DNA from: Streptomyces sp. ATexAB-D23
GTDB lineage: Bacteria; Actinomycetota; Actinomycetes; Streptomycetales; Streptomycetaceae
Assembly: GCF_000373645.1 (NCBI RefSeq)
Contig: NZ_KB892026.1
Location: 1-64,000 of the forward strand
DNA length: 64,000 nt
Direction: 5' to 3'
Under the pieces are notes generated by a model. That model was not told where the DNA came from and did no database searches. It worked only from the letters and a program-made list of their open reading frames with translations. Below are positions 36,296-44,862 of the stretch, one piece after another (positions within the stretch are counted from its first letter, which is position 1; each line of letters starts with the position of its first letter). Both the position numbers and the translations under genes were made by a program.

Positions 36296-38764
36296 ATGGT
36301 GACCTTCGCACAGGCGCAGGAGCGGGCGGACGAGTGGGTCAACGGTGACGTTCCGGCGTACCAGCACCGTGAGGTGCGGGTGCGTGAGTTCGAGCTGGGC
36401 TTCGTGGTGTGGGCCGAGGACCGTGTGGACGGTCCGGTCTCGGACGGGGGCCGGCAGCGGCTGGTGATCGCGCGGGACAGCGGTGAGGCGACGCTGTGGC
36501 CGGGGCTGCCGGTCGGTGAGGTGATCCGGCGGTACGAGGAGGAGTACGGGGCGCAGGAGGCGGCTCCGGATGCCCCGGCGCCGCCGGAGCGGGTGGATCT
36601 GAATCAGACGTCGTTCCTGTTGAGCCCGCCGGAGTGGCTCCAGGACGCGGCGGACAAGCTGGGTATCCCGGACCGGCGGGCGGAGAGCGCGGACCGTGCG
36701 GAGGCGGTGGCGGACACCCCGCCGCCCGCGCCTTCCCCGATCCCCTCCCCGTCTCCGATTCCGGCGCCGTCGGAGCCCTCGTCGCCGTCGCAGGGCGGTT
36801 CCGTCGCGTACGAGCCGACCGCGTCGGACGGCGTTCCGGCGTCGTCGCTCCAGTCTCCGGTCGGGGCCACGCCGTGGGCGGGCACCGATACGAACGCGAA
36901 CACGGACGACGCGGAGGTGGGGCTGCCGGCGACGGTGTTCGCGCCGCCGCTCTCGGGCGCCGACGACGAGGAGGAGCCGCCCCCGGTCGTACCGGCGGAC
37001 GCTCCGACGGCGCTGATGTCGGGCGGCAGCCAGCTTCCGAAGACGGCCATCGCGCCGGGGATGGCCCCGCGCCGCCCGGCCGATCCCGCGCCGCCCGTGC
37101 CCGGCCCGCCGGCTCCGGGGACGGGCGTGCCCGGTCCGCCCCCGCCGCCCGCCCCGGGCCCGCAGCCCTCGCCGCCGGGCCGGCCCGGCGTCCCCGGTGC
37201 CGGGGACATCGCCGACGCCGCCACGAGCAAGGCGCCCGTGGCGCCGCGCAAGCCGCGCGGGGGTACGCCTCCGCCGCCGCCCGGAGCTCCGGGCGCTCCG
37301 GGGGCCCGGCCGGGTGCCCCGGTGCCGCCGCCGTCGGGTCCGGGCACGCCCGGTGCCCCGGCGGGCGGGTACGTACCGACGCAGCTGGTCTCGCAGCTGG
37401 GCCCGCCCGGTGCCACGCCGCCGCCTCCGTCCGACGGCGGGGTGCACCAGGCGGCCACGATGTTCGCCGAGCCGGGCGCGGTCGGCCCGCAGGCCCCGCC
37501 GCCGCCCGGTCCGCCGGGTGTTCCCGGCGCGCCGCAGCCGCCCGGTCCGCCCGGCCCTCCCGGTCCGCCCGGTGCGCCGCAGCCGCCGCCCCCGCCGCCG
37601 GGTGCGACGCCGCCGCCCGCCGGGGGCGGGGTGCACCACGCGGCGACGATGCTCGCCGGTCCCGGGCAGGTGGGTCCGGGCGCGCCGCAGCCGCCGGGTC
37701 CGCCCGGTCCGCCCGGTGCGCCGATGGGCGCGCCGGCCGGGCACACCCCGCCGCCGGCGGCGTACGGCTATCCGCAGGCGCCGGCCGGTCAGCCGACCGT
37801 CGGTCCGGGCTATCAGGCCGTACTGCGCTTCCGGGCGCCGGACGGCAGCGAGCAGCAGCTGATCCGCCGCTCGGCGCCGGGTACGCCGCACCCGGAGTGG
37901 CAGATGCTGCACGAGCTGCGGGCGATGAACGTGCCGCCGCAGCAGGTCATCGAGCTGCACACGGAGCTGGAGTCGTGTGAGCTGCCCGGTGGTTACTGCG
38001 CGCGGATGATCCGGGAGACCTGGCCGCAGGTACGGATCACGTCCGTCGCCCCGTACGGCACGGATCACGCCAGCCGGCAGCAGGGAATGCAGCATCTGCT
38101 GACGCACCAGGGCGAGTTGCACCAGGTGGCGGACGGTCCCGCGCGGCCGGCCCCGGTGCGGGCGCCGCTGCCGCAGATGCAGCCGGCGCCTCCGCTGCCG
38201 CCGGAGGCGATCGCGGAGGAGATGCTGCAGACGTTCGGTCCGCAGGGTGTGCTGCGTTTCGATCAGCGTGCGGTGTCCCGGCAGGGGGTGCCGGAGGTCG
38301 TGGCGCGGACGCTGGTGTGGGCGGGTCTGCCCGCCGACTTCGGGCCGTTCTTCTGGGCGCAGCCGGGTCAGCCGGTGGTGCCGACGCTGGCGGAGCTGGC
38401 CGCGCAGCGGCAGGTGCAGCCGGCGTCGGACGCGGGCTCGTACCTGGTGATGGGTTCGGACTTCGGCCGGGCGATCTGTGTGCAGTACGGCACGGCGCAC
38501 ATCGTGGCGGTGCCGGTGGAGGCGGGTCCCGGTGGTGCGCCGGTCGCGCCGCAGTTCGTGAACACGGGGCTGCCGGAGTTCGCCCGCTGCATGGCGTTGC
38601 TGGGCCGGATGTGGCGGCTGCGCTACGGCCTGAATCCGGAGCAGGCGGGCCGCTGGACGGTGGACTTCCAGGCGCAGTTGGTGGCGCTGGACGCGGCGGC
38701 GCTGGCGTCGCCGGAGAGCTGGTGGTCGGTGCTGCTGGAGCAGATGTGGGACGGGCTGATCTGA
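36296..38764 (+). CDS. Imm35-like / Pro-rich linker / deaminase-like / SUKH-4 multidomain protein
   Basis: 822 residues. The N-terminal ~90 residues resemble Imm35 (YrhB-like) immunity domains. A ~400-residue Pro/Gly/Ala linker includes collagen-like GPP triplets and a duplicated cassette (GGVHQAATM and GGVHHAATM). Residues ~508-620 look like a toxin-type deaminase, with HTE at about 555-557 and CELPGGYC just after, in place of the usual PCxxC. The last ~180 residues fit SUKH-4 (VLRFDQ, VNTGLPEFARCMALL). ATG 36296 is chosen because GGAGGGG lies 10 bp before it; a GTG at 36287 overlaps the previous stop. It is probably translated with the WHH-SUKH gene. Domain names are my motif reading. Confidence 0.7.
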   Translation: MVTFAQAQERADEWVNGDVPAYQHREVRVREFELGFVVWAEDRVDGPVSDGGRQRLVIARDSGEATLWPGLPVGEVIRRYEEEYGAQEAAPDAPAPPERVDLNQTSFLLSPPEWLQDAADKLGIPDRRAESADRAEAVADTPPPAPSPIPSPSPIPAPSEPSSPSQGGSVAYEPTASDGVPASSLQSPVGATPWAGTDTNANTDDAEVGLPATVFAPPLSGADDEEEPPPVVPADAPTALMSGGSQLPKTAIAPGMAPRRPADPAPPVPGPPAPGTGVPGPPPPPAPGPQPSPPGRPGVPGAGDIADAATSKAPVAPRKPRGGTPPPPPGAPGAPGARPGAPVPPPSGPGTPGAPAGGYVPTQLVSQLGPPGATPPPPSDGGVHQAATMFAEPGAVGPQAPPPPGPPGVPGAPQPPGPPGPPGPPGAPQPPPPPPGATPPPAGGGVHHAATMLAGPGQVGPGAPQPPGPPGPPGAPMGAPAGHTPPPAAYGYPQAPAGQPTVGPGYQAVLRFRAPDGSEQQLIRRSAPGTPHPEWQMLHELRAMNVPPQQVIELHTELESCELPGGYCARMIRETWPQVRITSVAPYGTDHASRQQGMQHLLTHQGELHQVADGPARPAPVRAPLPQMQPAPPLPPEAIAEEMLQTFGPQGVLRFDQRAVSRQGVPEVVARTLVWAGLPADFGPFFWAQPGQPVVPTLAELAAQRQVQPASDAGSYLVMGSDFGRAICVQYGTAHIVAVPVEAGPGGAPVAPQFVNTGLPEFARCMALLGRMWRLRYGLNPEQAGRWTVDFQAQLVALDAAALASPESWWSVLLEQMWDGLI

Positions 38765-38779
38765 CCGTTGCGTGCGAAG

Positions 38780-38821
38780 GGCGTGGTGCCCGGTCCTCTT
38801 CGGGGGGCCGGGCACCACGCC
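38780..38821 (+). terminator. hairpin with TTCG loop after the SUKH-4 gene
   Basis: GGCGTGGTGCCCGG pairs with CCGGGCACCACGCC. The inner part closes through CCTC-TTCG-GGGG, a stable tetraloop. It starts 16 bp after the stop codon and ends the cluster's rightward transcript. Confidence 0.85.
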
Positions 38822-38981
38822 TTTGCCGTGTCCGACGCCGTTCCTCGGCGCGTGTGATGCCGGTCGCTTCCGTCCGGAAAGCACTCCATCGATTCAGACT
38901 TCTTGACCAATTGCCGCATCCTTGACGTATTGCTCGATGGTCCGCCCCCGGAGTCGGGAAGATCGGAAAGAGGCGTCAAGG

Positions 38982-39875
38982 ATGAGTTCTGCACCGGTGT
39001 CCGCGCACGGCTTCGTCGGCGTACGGGGTCGTGGGTACCGCCCGGAGCAGGTGGACCGTGCGGTGGCCGCGCTGTCCGCGGAGCGGGACGAGGCCGTGGC
39101 GGGGGTGGCGCGGCTGACGGAGCTGGCGGAGCGGCTGGAGGCCGAGTCGGCCCGGCTGGACGAGGCCGTCGCCCGGCTGGCGCCGCAGGACTACGCGTCG
39201 CTGGGGGAGCGGGCGCAGCGGATTCTGGCGCTGGCCGACGAGGAGGCGGAGTCGGTGCGGGGCGCCGCGCAGGAGGAGGCGCAGGCGTTGTGGGACGCGG
39301 CGGACGCGGCGGCGCGGGCGCTGCGTGAGTCGGCGCGCGCGGACGCGGAGGCGGTGCGGGCGGCGGCGGTGGGCCGGGCCGATGAGGTGGTGGCCGCCGC
39401 GGAGGGTGCGGCGGGGGAGGCGCTGGAGGCGGCCCGGATCGAGGCGGCCGGGCTGCGTGAGGAGGCGGAGGCCGCGATGGCGGCGACCCGCAGCCGTACG
39501 GAGAGTGTGCTGGCCCATCAGGAGCAGGAGCACGCGGAGCGGTGGGCGGCTGCGGGGGCGGAGCTGACGGACGCGGAGTCGGCGCTGGAGGCGGCCCACG
39601 CGGAGCTGCTGGAGCGCGCGCGGGCTGGGCTCGACGAGGCGCGGCGGGCGCGTGCGGAGGCCGAGGAGGCCGCGCGGCACGGTCAGGAGGACGCCGAGGC
39701 GCGGGCGGCCGAGCTGATCTCGGGGGCGCGGATGCGTGAGGAGCGGGTGGTGCGGGAGACCGAGCGGATTCTGCGGGAGCACGAGGAGGGCCGTGAGGAG
39801 GTCCAGGCGCACATGGCGCATGTGCGCAGTTCGCTCGCGGCGCTCACCGGCCGGGTGTCCCCGGGGCGGGACTGA
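38982..39875 (+). CDS. coiled-coil protein, FilP/Scy-like (annotated 'cellulose-binding' in relatives)
   Basis: 297 residues. The N-terminal FVGVRGRGYRPEQVDRAVAA resembles the DivIVA-type polar-targeting segment. Nearly all of residues 45-285 is Ala/Glu/Arg-rich heptad sequence predicted to be one long coiled coil. This matches FilP/Scy cytoskeletal proteins, which organise hyphal tips in Streptomyces and are often labelled cellulose-binding. Whether this one is polar is unknown. ATG 38982 follows GGAAAGAGG. It has its own promoter after the hairpin that ends the SUKH-4 gene. Confidence 0.8.
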   Translation: MSSAPVSAHGFVGVRGRGYRPEQVDRAVAALSAERDEAVAGVARLTELAERLEAESARLDEAVARLAPQDYASLGERAQRILALADEEAESVRGAAQEEAQALWDAADAAARALRESARADAEAVRAAAVGRADEVVAAAEGAAGEALEAARIEAAGLREEAEAAMAATRSRTESVLAHQEQEHAERWAAAGAELTDAESALEAAHAELLERARAGLDEARRARAEAEEAARHGQEDAEARAAELISGARMREERVVRETERILREHEEGREEVQAHMAHVRSSLAALTGRVSPGRD

Positions 39876-39902
39876 CGGTCTCCCGGCGGGGGGCCCGGGG
39901 GC

Positions 39903-40358
39903 TCAGGGACGGGGCCAGGGGCGCTTGGAGAGTTCTTCGATGCTGGTGTTGAAGCGTTTGAGGTAGCCGGCGAAGGCGGCGATGTCGTCGTCCGGCCAGT
40001 CGTGCATGACCTGGTCCAGGGAGTGGACGACGCGTTCGCGCTCGGCGTCGAGGAGTTCGGTGCCCGCGTCGGTGATGCGGAATTTGCGGGCCATGCCGCC
40101 GTCGGGGTCGGCGATGCGTTCGGCGAGTCCGGCCCGGGTCACGGCGGCGGTCTGGCGGTTGAGGGTGGAGGCGTCGAGGCCGAAGGCGTCGCTGAGTTCG
40201 CCGTTGGACATGGGGCCCTGGACGCGGAGGCGGCTCAGCAGGATGTACGCGCTGCGGTCCATGAGGGCGTACTTGTGCCGCCCGCCCCGGTGGTCGGCGA
40301 GGCTGTGGCGGCCGAGCAGCATCTGCTCGTACTCCACCTCTTCTGTGGGCCTGGTCAT
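39903..40358 (-). CDS. MarR-family regulator, divergent from an efflux gene
   Basis: 151 residues. The winged helix reads YILLSRLRVQGPMSNGELSD, AFGLDASTLNRQTAAVTRAG (recognition helix), then the wing ADPDGGMARKFRIT. AGGAGG precedes the ATG at 40358. It is divergent from a DHA2-type exporter with two short palindromes between them, so it is probably the ligand-relieved repressor of that exporter and of itself. The stop lies 27 bp from the coiled-coil gene on the other strand. Confidence 0.88.
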   Translation of the reverse strand: MTRPTEEVEYEQMLLGRHSLADHRGGRHKYALMDRSAYILLSRLRVQGPMSNGELSDAFGLDASTLNRQTAAVTRAGLAERIADPDGGMARKFRITDAGTELLDAERERVVHSLDQVMHDWPDDDIAAFAGYLKRFNTSIEELSKRPWPRP

Positions 40359-40433
40359 CTCTGCGGCCTCCTGACTTCTGCGCCGGGTCGGTGGAACGTC
40401 GGGTTCCGGGCGGCGGTGCCATTCTCGCACGAG

Positions 40434-40463
40434 TGTGTACGGCACACATAAGGTGTATGACAC
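40434..40463. promoter_or_regulatory. MarR operator candidates
   Basis: TGTGTACGGCACACA (40434-40448) has perfect 5-bp arms. GTGTATGACAC (40453-40463) has perfect 4-bp arms and follows 5 bp later. Both lie in the MarR/MFS intergenic region, 70-100 bp from each start. Confidence 0.65.
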
Positions 40464-40532
40464 ATTAGGCATGTACGATGCATGTCGCTGTCCCGGTAGG
40501 CGGGACCACAGCCCTTCAAGGAGTCCCACCTC

Positions 40533-41990
40533 ATGGAAGCCCCCCAGCCGACAGCGAGGTCAGGTGGTGTCGTCGCCACGCTGGCCTTCGCCGGCACCGT
40601 GGCAGCGGTCATGCAGACCCTGGTCACGCCGCTCATCGCCGAGCTGCCCAAGCTGCTGAACACCACGTCCTCCAACGCCGCCTGGGTGATCACCGTCACC
40701 CTGCTGGTCTCCGCGGTCTGCGTGCCGGTCTCCGGCCGCCTGGGCGACCTGCTCGGCAAGCGCCGCATGCTGCTCGCCTGTGCGGTCCCGCTGATCGTCG
40801 GCTCGGTCGTCTGCGCGCTTTCCTCCACCGTGGTCCCCATGATCATCGGGCGTGGTCTCCAGGGCATGGGCATGGGCATGGTGCCGCTCGGCATCGCCCT
40901 GCTGCGTGACGTGGTGCCGAAGGAGAAGATGAGCTCCTCCATCGCCCTGGTCAGCGCCTCCCTCGGCATCGGCGGCGCCCTCGGCCTGCCGATCGCCTCG
41001 GCGGTCGCCCAGTACGCGAACTGGCGGGTGCTGTTCTGGGGTTCGGCCGTGCTGGCCGTCATCATCTTCGCCCTGGTCTGGTTCCTGATCCCGGACGTTC
41101 CGGCCGGCGCCAAGGGGCAGCGCTTCGACGTGCCCGGTGCCCTCGGTCTGGCCGTCGGCCTGGTCTGCCTGCTCCTCGGCGTCTCCAAGGGCTCCGAGTG
41201 GGGCTGGACCTCGGCCACCACGATCGGCCTGTTCGTCGCCGCCGTCGTGGTGCTGCTGGCCTGGGGCTTCTGGGAGCTGCGCACCACCGACCCGCTGGTC
41301 GACCTGCGCACCACCGCCCGCCCCCGGGTGCTCATCACCAACGTCGCGTCGCTCTTCGTCGGCTTCGGCATGTACGCCGGGATGCTGATCGTGCCCCAGC
41401 TGCTCCAGTTCCCCGAGGCGACCGGCTACGGGCTCGGCCAGTCGATGCTCCAGGCCGGTCTGTGGATGGCCCCCGGCGGCATCATGATGATGCTCGTCTC
41501 CCCGCTCGGCGGGAAGCTCACCGACGCCCGCGGCCCGAAGTTCACGCTGATCTCGGGTGTCCTGGTCATCGCCGCCGCCTACGGCCTCGGCATCCTGCTG
41601 ATGGGCTCCGCCTGGGGCCTGATGCTGTTCCTCATGGTCAGCAGCAGCGGCGTCGGCCTCGCCTACGGTGCGATGCCCGCCCTCATCATGAGCGCGGTCC
41701 CGGCCTCCGAGACGGCCGCGGCCAACGGCTTCAACACCCTCATGCGCGCCCTCGGCACCTCGATCGGCGCCGCCGTGATCGGTGCGATCCTCGCCCAGAT
41801 GACCACCGAGGCGGGCGGCTTCACGATCACCTCCGAGGCAGGATTCCGCATGGGCCTCATCTTCGGCTGCGGCGTCGCCCTGGTCGCGGTCGCGATCTCG
41901 GCGTTCATCCCGGCCGTGCGCACCGCTCTCACGGGCGGCGACAAGTCCGCCACCCCCGCCGCCCCGGAGGTGGCGGCGGCCAAGGGCTGA
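40533..41990 (+). CDS. MFS drug-efflux transporter (DHA2 / EmrB-QacA type)
   Basis: 485 residues with about 14 membrane helices. The motif A region reads SGRLGDLLGKRRML and the motif C-like segment is ASLGIGGALGLPIA. It should export hydrophobic or cationic compounds by proton antiport. ATG 40533 has AAGGAG upstream. Control by the divergent MarR protein is likely. A hairpin follows the gene and overlaps the end of the convergent LysR gene. Substrate unknown. Confidence 0.9.
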   Translation: MEAPQPTARSGGVVATLAFAGTVAAVMQTLVTPLIAELPKLLNTTSSNAAWVITVTLLVSAVCVPVSGRLGDLLGKRRMLLACAVPLIVGSVVCALSSTVVPMIIGRGLQGMGMGMVPLGIALLRDVVPKEKMSSSIALVSASLGIGGALGLPIASAVAQYANWRVLFWGSAVLAVIIFALVWFLIPDVPAGAKGQRFDVPGALGLAVGLVCLLLGVSKGSEWGWTSATTIGLFVAAVVVLLAWGFWELRTTDPLVDLRTTARPRVLITNVASLFVGFGMYAGMLIVPQLLQFPEATGYGLGQSMLQAGLWMAPGGIMMMLVSPLGGKLTDARGPKFTLISGVLVIAAAYGLGILLMGSAWGLMLFLMVSSSGVGLAYGAMPALIMSAVPASETAAANGFNTLMRALGTSIGAAVIGAILAQMTTEAGGFTITSEAGFRMGLIFGCGVALVAVAISAFIPAVRTALTGGDKSATPAAPEVAAAKG

Positions 41991-42010
41991 GCAGTACGAA
42001 CCAGGTGAAC

Positions 42011-42044
42011 CGGGAGCGGTCTGTCAGCCGGCAGGCCGCTCCCG
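42011..42044. terminator. bidirectional hairpin between MFS and LysR genes
   Basis: CGGGAGCGG (42011-42019) pairs with CCGCTCCCG (42036-42044). The LysR stop codon (42024-42026) lies in the loop. Confidence 0.7.
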
Positions 42045-42944
42045 CCATGCCGCCGCCTGTCTTAGCAGCGCCCGGATCAGGGCGGTGACCTGGAGGCGGG
42101 CGCGGGGATGGCCGAGGGTCGCGGCGCCGATGTGCCGTGCCGGGGCCGGACGGCCGACCGGGACGGTGCGCAGGCCGGGGATCTCCGGGGTCAGCGCGAC
42201 GGACGGGATCAGCGAGACGCCCAGGCCCGCGGCGACGAGCGAGCGGGCGAAGAAGTAGTCGGTCGTCGTGCCCCGGATGTCCGGGGCGAACCCGGCCCGC
42301 CGTGCGTAACGGCGCAGGTACGCCTCCGTCTTGAGGCAGCCGAGCACCCAGGGTTCACCGGCCAGTTCGGCGAGGTCGAGGGAGTCCCGGGCGGCCAGGC
42401 GGTGGTCCCGGGGCAGGACGACGCCGAGGGGGTCGTCCATGAGCGCGGTCCACTCCGGAGCGTGCCCCGGCCCCGGCCGGCCGGGCAGCGGGCCGTCGAA
42501 GTGGTAGGCGAGCGCGAGGTCCACGGCACCCTGGCGGACCAGCGGCAGGCTGTCCTCGGGCTCGTACTCCCGGATGTGGACGACCGTGCCCGGGTGGGCC
42601 GCCGTCAGCTCGGCGAGGGCGCCGGGGAGCAGCAGCCTGCCCCCGCTGGTGAACGTGGCGACGGTGAGCTGGGTCCGGCCCGTGGCGAGTTCACCGACCT
42701 GCCGCTGCGCGTGGGCGAGTTCGGCGGCGACCGACTCGGCGGCGCCGACCATGATCCGGCCCGCCGGGGTCAGGGTGACCCCGCGCGTGCTGCGCACGAC
42801 GACCTGGGCGCCGAGTCCGCGCTCCAGGGCGGCCACCTGCTGGGAGACGGCCGACGGCGTGAGCCGCAGGGCGGCGGCCGCCCGGTTGAAGCTGCCGTGC
42901 TCGGCCACGGCCCGCAGCACGCGGAGCCGTTGCACATCGATCAA
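42024..42944 (-). CDS. LysR-family transcriptional regulator
   Basis: 306 residues, normal for the family. The N-terminal HTH is LRVLRAVAEHGSFNRAAAAL followed by RLTPSAVSQQVAALERGLGA. The C-terminal periplasmic-binding-like domain senses an unknown co-inducer (FTSGGRLLLPGALAEL, DLALAYHFDG, GLGVSLIPSVAL). The likely start is TTG at 42944, preceded by AAGGA at the right distance; an in-frame ATG is absent nearby. It is divergent from the epimerase/aldo-keto reductase genes, which it probably controls. Confidence 0.87.
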   Translation of the reverse strand: MIDVQRLRVLRAVAEHGSFNRAAAALRLTPSAVSQQVAALERGLGAQVVVRSTRGVTLTPAGRIMVGAAESVAAELAHAQRQVGELATGRTQLTVATFTSGGRLLLPGALAELTAAHPGTVVHIREYEPEDSLPLVRQGAVDLALAYHFDGPLPGRPGPGHAPEWTALMDDPLGVVLPRDHRLAARDSLDLAELAGEPWVLGCLKTEAYLRRYARRAGFAPDIRGTTTDYFFARSLVAAGLGVSLIPSVALTPEIPGLRTVPVGRPAPARHIGAATLGHPRARLQVTALIRALLRQAAAWRERPAG

Positions 42945-43014
42945 CAGTTTTCCTTCATACGGGTTCAGTGGGCCGGTACTTCTGCTGCTGACGGTACGTC
43001 TCCAGGATGGAGGC

Positions 43015-43957
43015 ATGCAAAGGATCTGTGTCATCGGCGGAAGCCGGTACTTCGGGAAGCTCCTGGTCCAACGGTCGCTGGAGGCCGGGCACCGGGTCAC
43101 GGTCGTCAACCGCGGCTCCGCCCCGCCGCCCCCGGGCGCCGAGCACCTCGTCGTGGACCGCGACGACGAGGCCGCCCTCGCCGCCGCGCTCGGCGGGCGC
43201 ACCTTCGACGTGGTCGTCGACCAGGTCTGCTACACCCCGGTCCAGGCCGCGACCGCCGTGCGCGTCTTCCGGGACCGCGCCGCGCGGTACGTCATGACCT
43301 CCACCATCGAGGTCTACGATCCGGCGACGGCCGCGCCGGCGCCCGCCACCCCCGGCGTCCCCGTGGCGGAGGAGCGCGTGGACCCGGCCGGCCGGCGGGT
43401 GCGGCTGGACCTGCCCTGGCACGACGCGGCCTATCTGGAGGACCACTACGCCGAGGGCAAGCGGCAGGCCGAGGCGGTGTTCACCCGGGAGGGCCCCTTC
43501 GCCTTCGCCTCCGTACGCAGCGCCCACGTACTCGGCGGCGGCGCCCAGGAGTTCACCGGCCGCCTCGCGCACTACGTGGAGCGCGTCGGCCGGGGCGAGG
43601 AGATCGCCGTACACCGCGAGGAGCAGCCCAGCGTCTTCATCCACTACGCGGAGCTGGCCGACCTGTTGCGGTGGGCCGCCACGGGCACCGGCTTCACCGG
43701 CCCGCTGAACGCCTGCTCCGACGGTCTGCTCGACGTGACCGGCCTGACCGCCGTCGTCGCGGCGGCGAGCGGCGGCCGGCCCGTGCACCGGACCGTCGCC
43801 CCGGGGGAGCCGGCGGGCCCGTTCTCCTTCGACCGGTTCTACGCCATGAGCAACCGCCGGGCGAAGGAGCTGGGTTTTCGTCTTCTCCCGTACCGCCGAC
43901 TGGCTGCCCGCCGCCGTCGCCGAGGCGGTCGCCGCGTCCGCCGCCGTCGCCTCCTGA
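43015..43957 (+). CDS. NAD-dependent epimerase/dehydratase-like protein, apparent frameshift near 3' end
   Basis: Extended SDR fold: nucleotide-binding VIGGSRYFGKLLVQ at residues 6-19, DVVVDQVCYTP, and VMTSTIEVYDP. From the TTTT run at 43875-43878 the open frame turns into Arg-rich nonsense and runs on into the next gene. Removing one T restores a natural ending (GFVFSRTADWLPAAVAEAVA) with a TGA at 43955-43957 just before the next ribosome site. I therefore read this as a one-base insertion, either a real mutation or a sequencing error; as written, the frame encodes a 615-residue fusion with the aldo/keto reductase. The substrate is unknown. Confidence 0.75.
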
Positions 43958-43968
43958 GGAGTACGCCC

Positions 43969-44862
43969 ATGCGTTACCGCACCATCGGAGAGCTGAAGGT
44001 CAGTGCCATCGGCCTGGGGGCCATGCCGCTCTCCATCGAAGGACGCCCCGGCGAGCGGCGGGCCATGGCCACCGTCCACGCCGCGCTCGACGCGGGCATC
44101 ACCCTCATCGACACCGCCGACAGCTACCACTGGTACGCGGGCGAGAGGGGCCACAACGAACGCCTCGTCGCCCGCGCGCTGCGGAGCTACGGCGGTGACA
44201 CCTCCGGCGTGCTGGTCGCCACCAAGGGCGGGCGCGGGCGGCCCGGCGACGGCAGCTGGACCGTCACCGGCACCCCCGAGCACCTGAGGCGGGCCGCCGA
44301 GGAGTCCGCCGGGCGCCTGGGCGTCGAAGCCATCGGCCTCTACCAGCTGCACAAGCCGGACCCCGGGGTGCCGTGGGCGGACTCCGTCGGCGCGCTGCGC
44401 GAGCTGCTCGACGCCGGCACGATCCGCGCCGCCGGGATCTCCAACGTGACCAGCGGGCAGATCCGTGCGGCCGGGGCCGTCCTAGGCGACGCCCTGGTCT
44501 CCGTGCAGAACCAGTACTCGCCCGCCGTGCGCGGGAGCGAGGCGGAGCTGAGGCTGAGCGAACGCTCGGGCCTCGCCTTCCTGCCGTGGAGTCCGCTCGG
44601 CGGAATCTCGCGCAGCGCGCTCGACGGCCCGTCGGGGCCGGCCTCCGAGGGCACCGCCTTCCACCGCGTCGCCGCCGAGCGCGGTGTCAGCCCCCAGCAG
44701 GTCGCCCTGGCCTGGCTGCTGGCCCGGTCCCCGGCGATGGTGCCCGTGCCGGGAGCCAGCCGCCCGGCATCCGTCCAGGACTCGGCGCGGGCGGCCGAAC
44801 TCGACCTGGACGAAGCCGAGTCGGCGCTCCTGGACGAGGCGGCGGACCGTCTCAGCCGGTGA
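43969..44862 (+). CDS. aldo/keto reductase
   Basis: 297 residues, NADPH-dependent (beta/alpha)8 oxidoreductase. Features: GLGAMPLSI near 14-22, the DTADSYHWYAG segment with the catalytic Asp and a nearby Tyr, the catalytic-Lys strand VLVATKGG, LYQLHKPDP and the cofactor region VPVPGASRPASVQDS. ATG 43969 has GAGGAG upstream. Owing to the apparent frameshift, the upstream epimerase frame runs into it, but this start looks independent. It overlaps the convergent dehalogenase-like gene by 11 bp. Probably part of the LysR-controlled unit. Confidence 0.85.
   Translation: MRYRTIGELKVSAIGLGAMPLSIEGRPGERRAMATVHAALDAGITLIDTADSYHWYAGERGHNERLVARALRSYGGDTSGVLVATKGGRGRPGDGSWTVTGTPEHLRRAAEESAGRLGVEAIGLYQLHKPDPGVPWADSVGALRELLDAGTIRAAGISNVTSGQIRAAGAVLGDALVSVQNQYSPAVRGSEAELRLSERSGLAFLPWSPLGGISRSALDGPSGPASEGTAFHRVAAERGVSPQQVALAWLLARSPAMVPVPGASRPASVQDSARAAELDLDEAESALLDEAADRLSR

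Noticed and set aside
42574..43014. Upstream extension of the epimerase into the LysR gene
   Set aside because: Antisense to LysR and Arg/Ser-rich. The nucleotide-binding motif starts right after ATG 43015.
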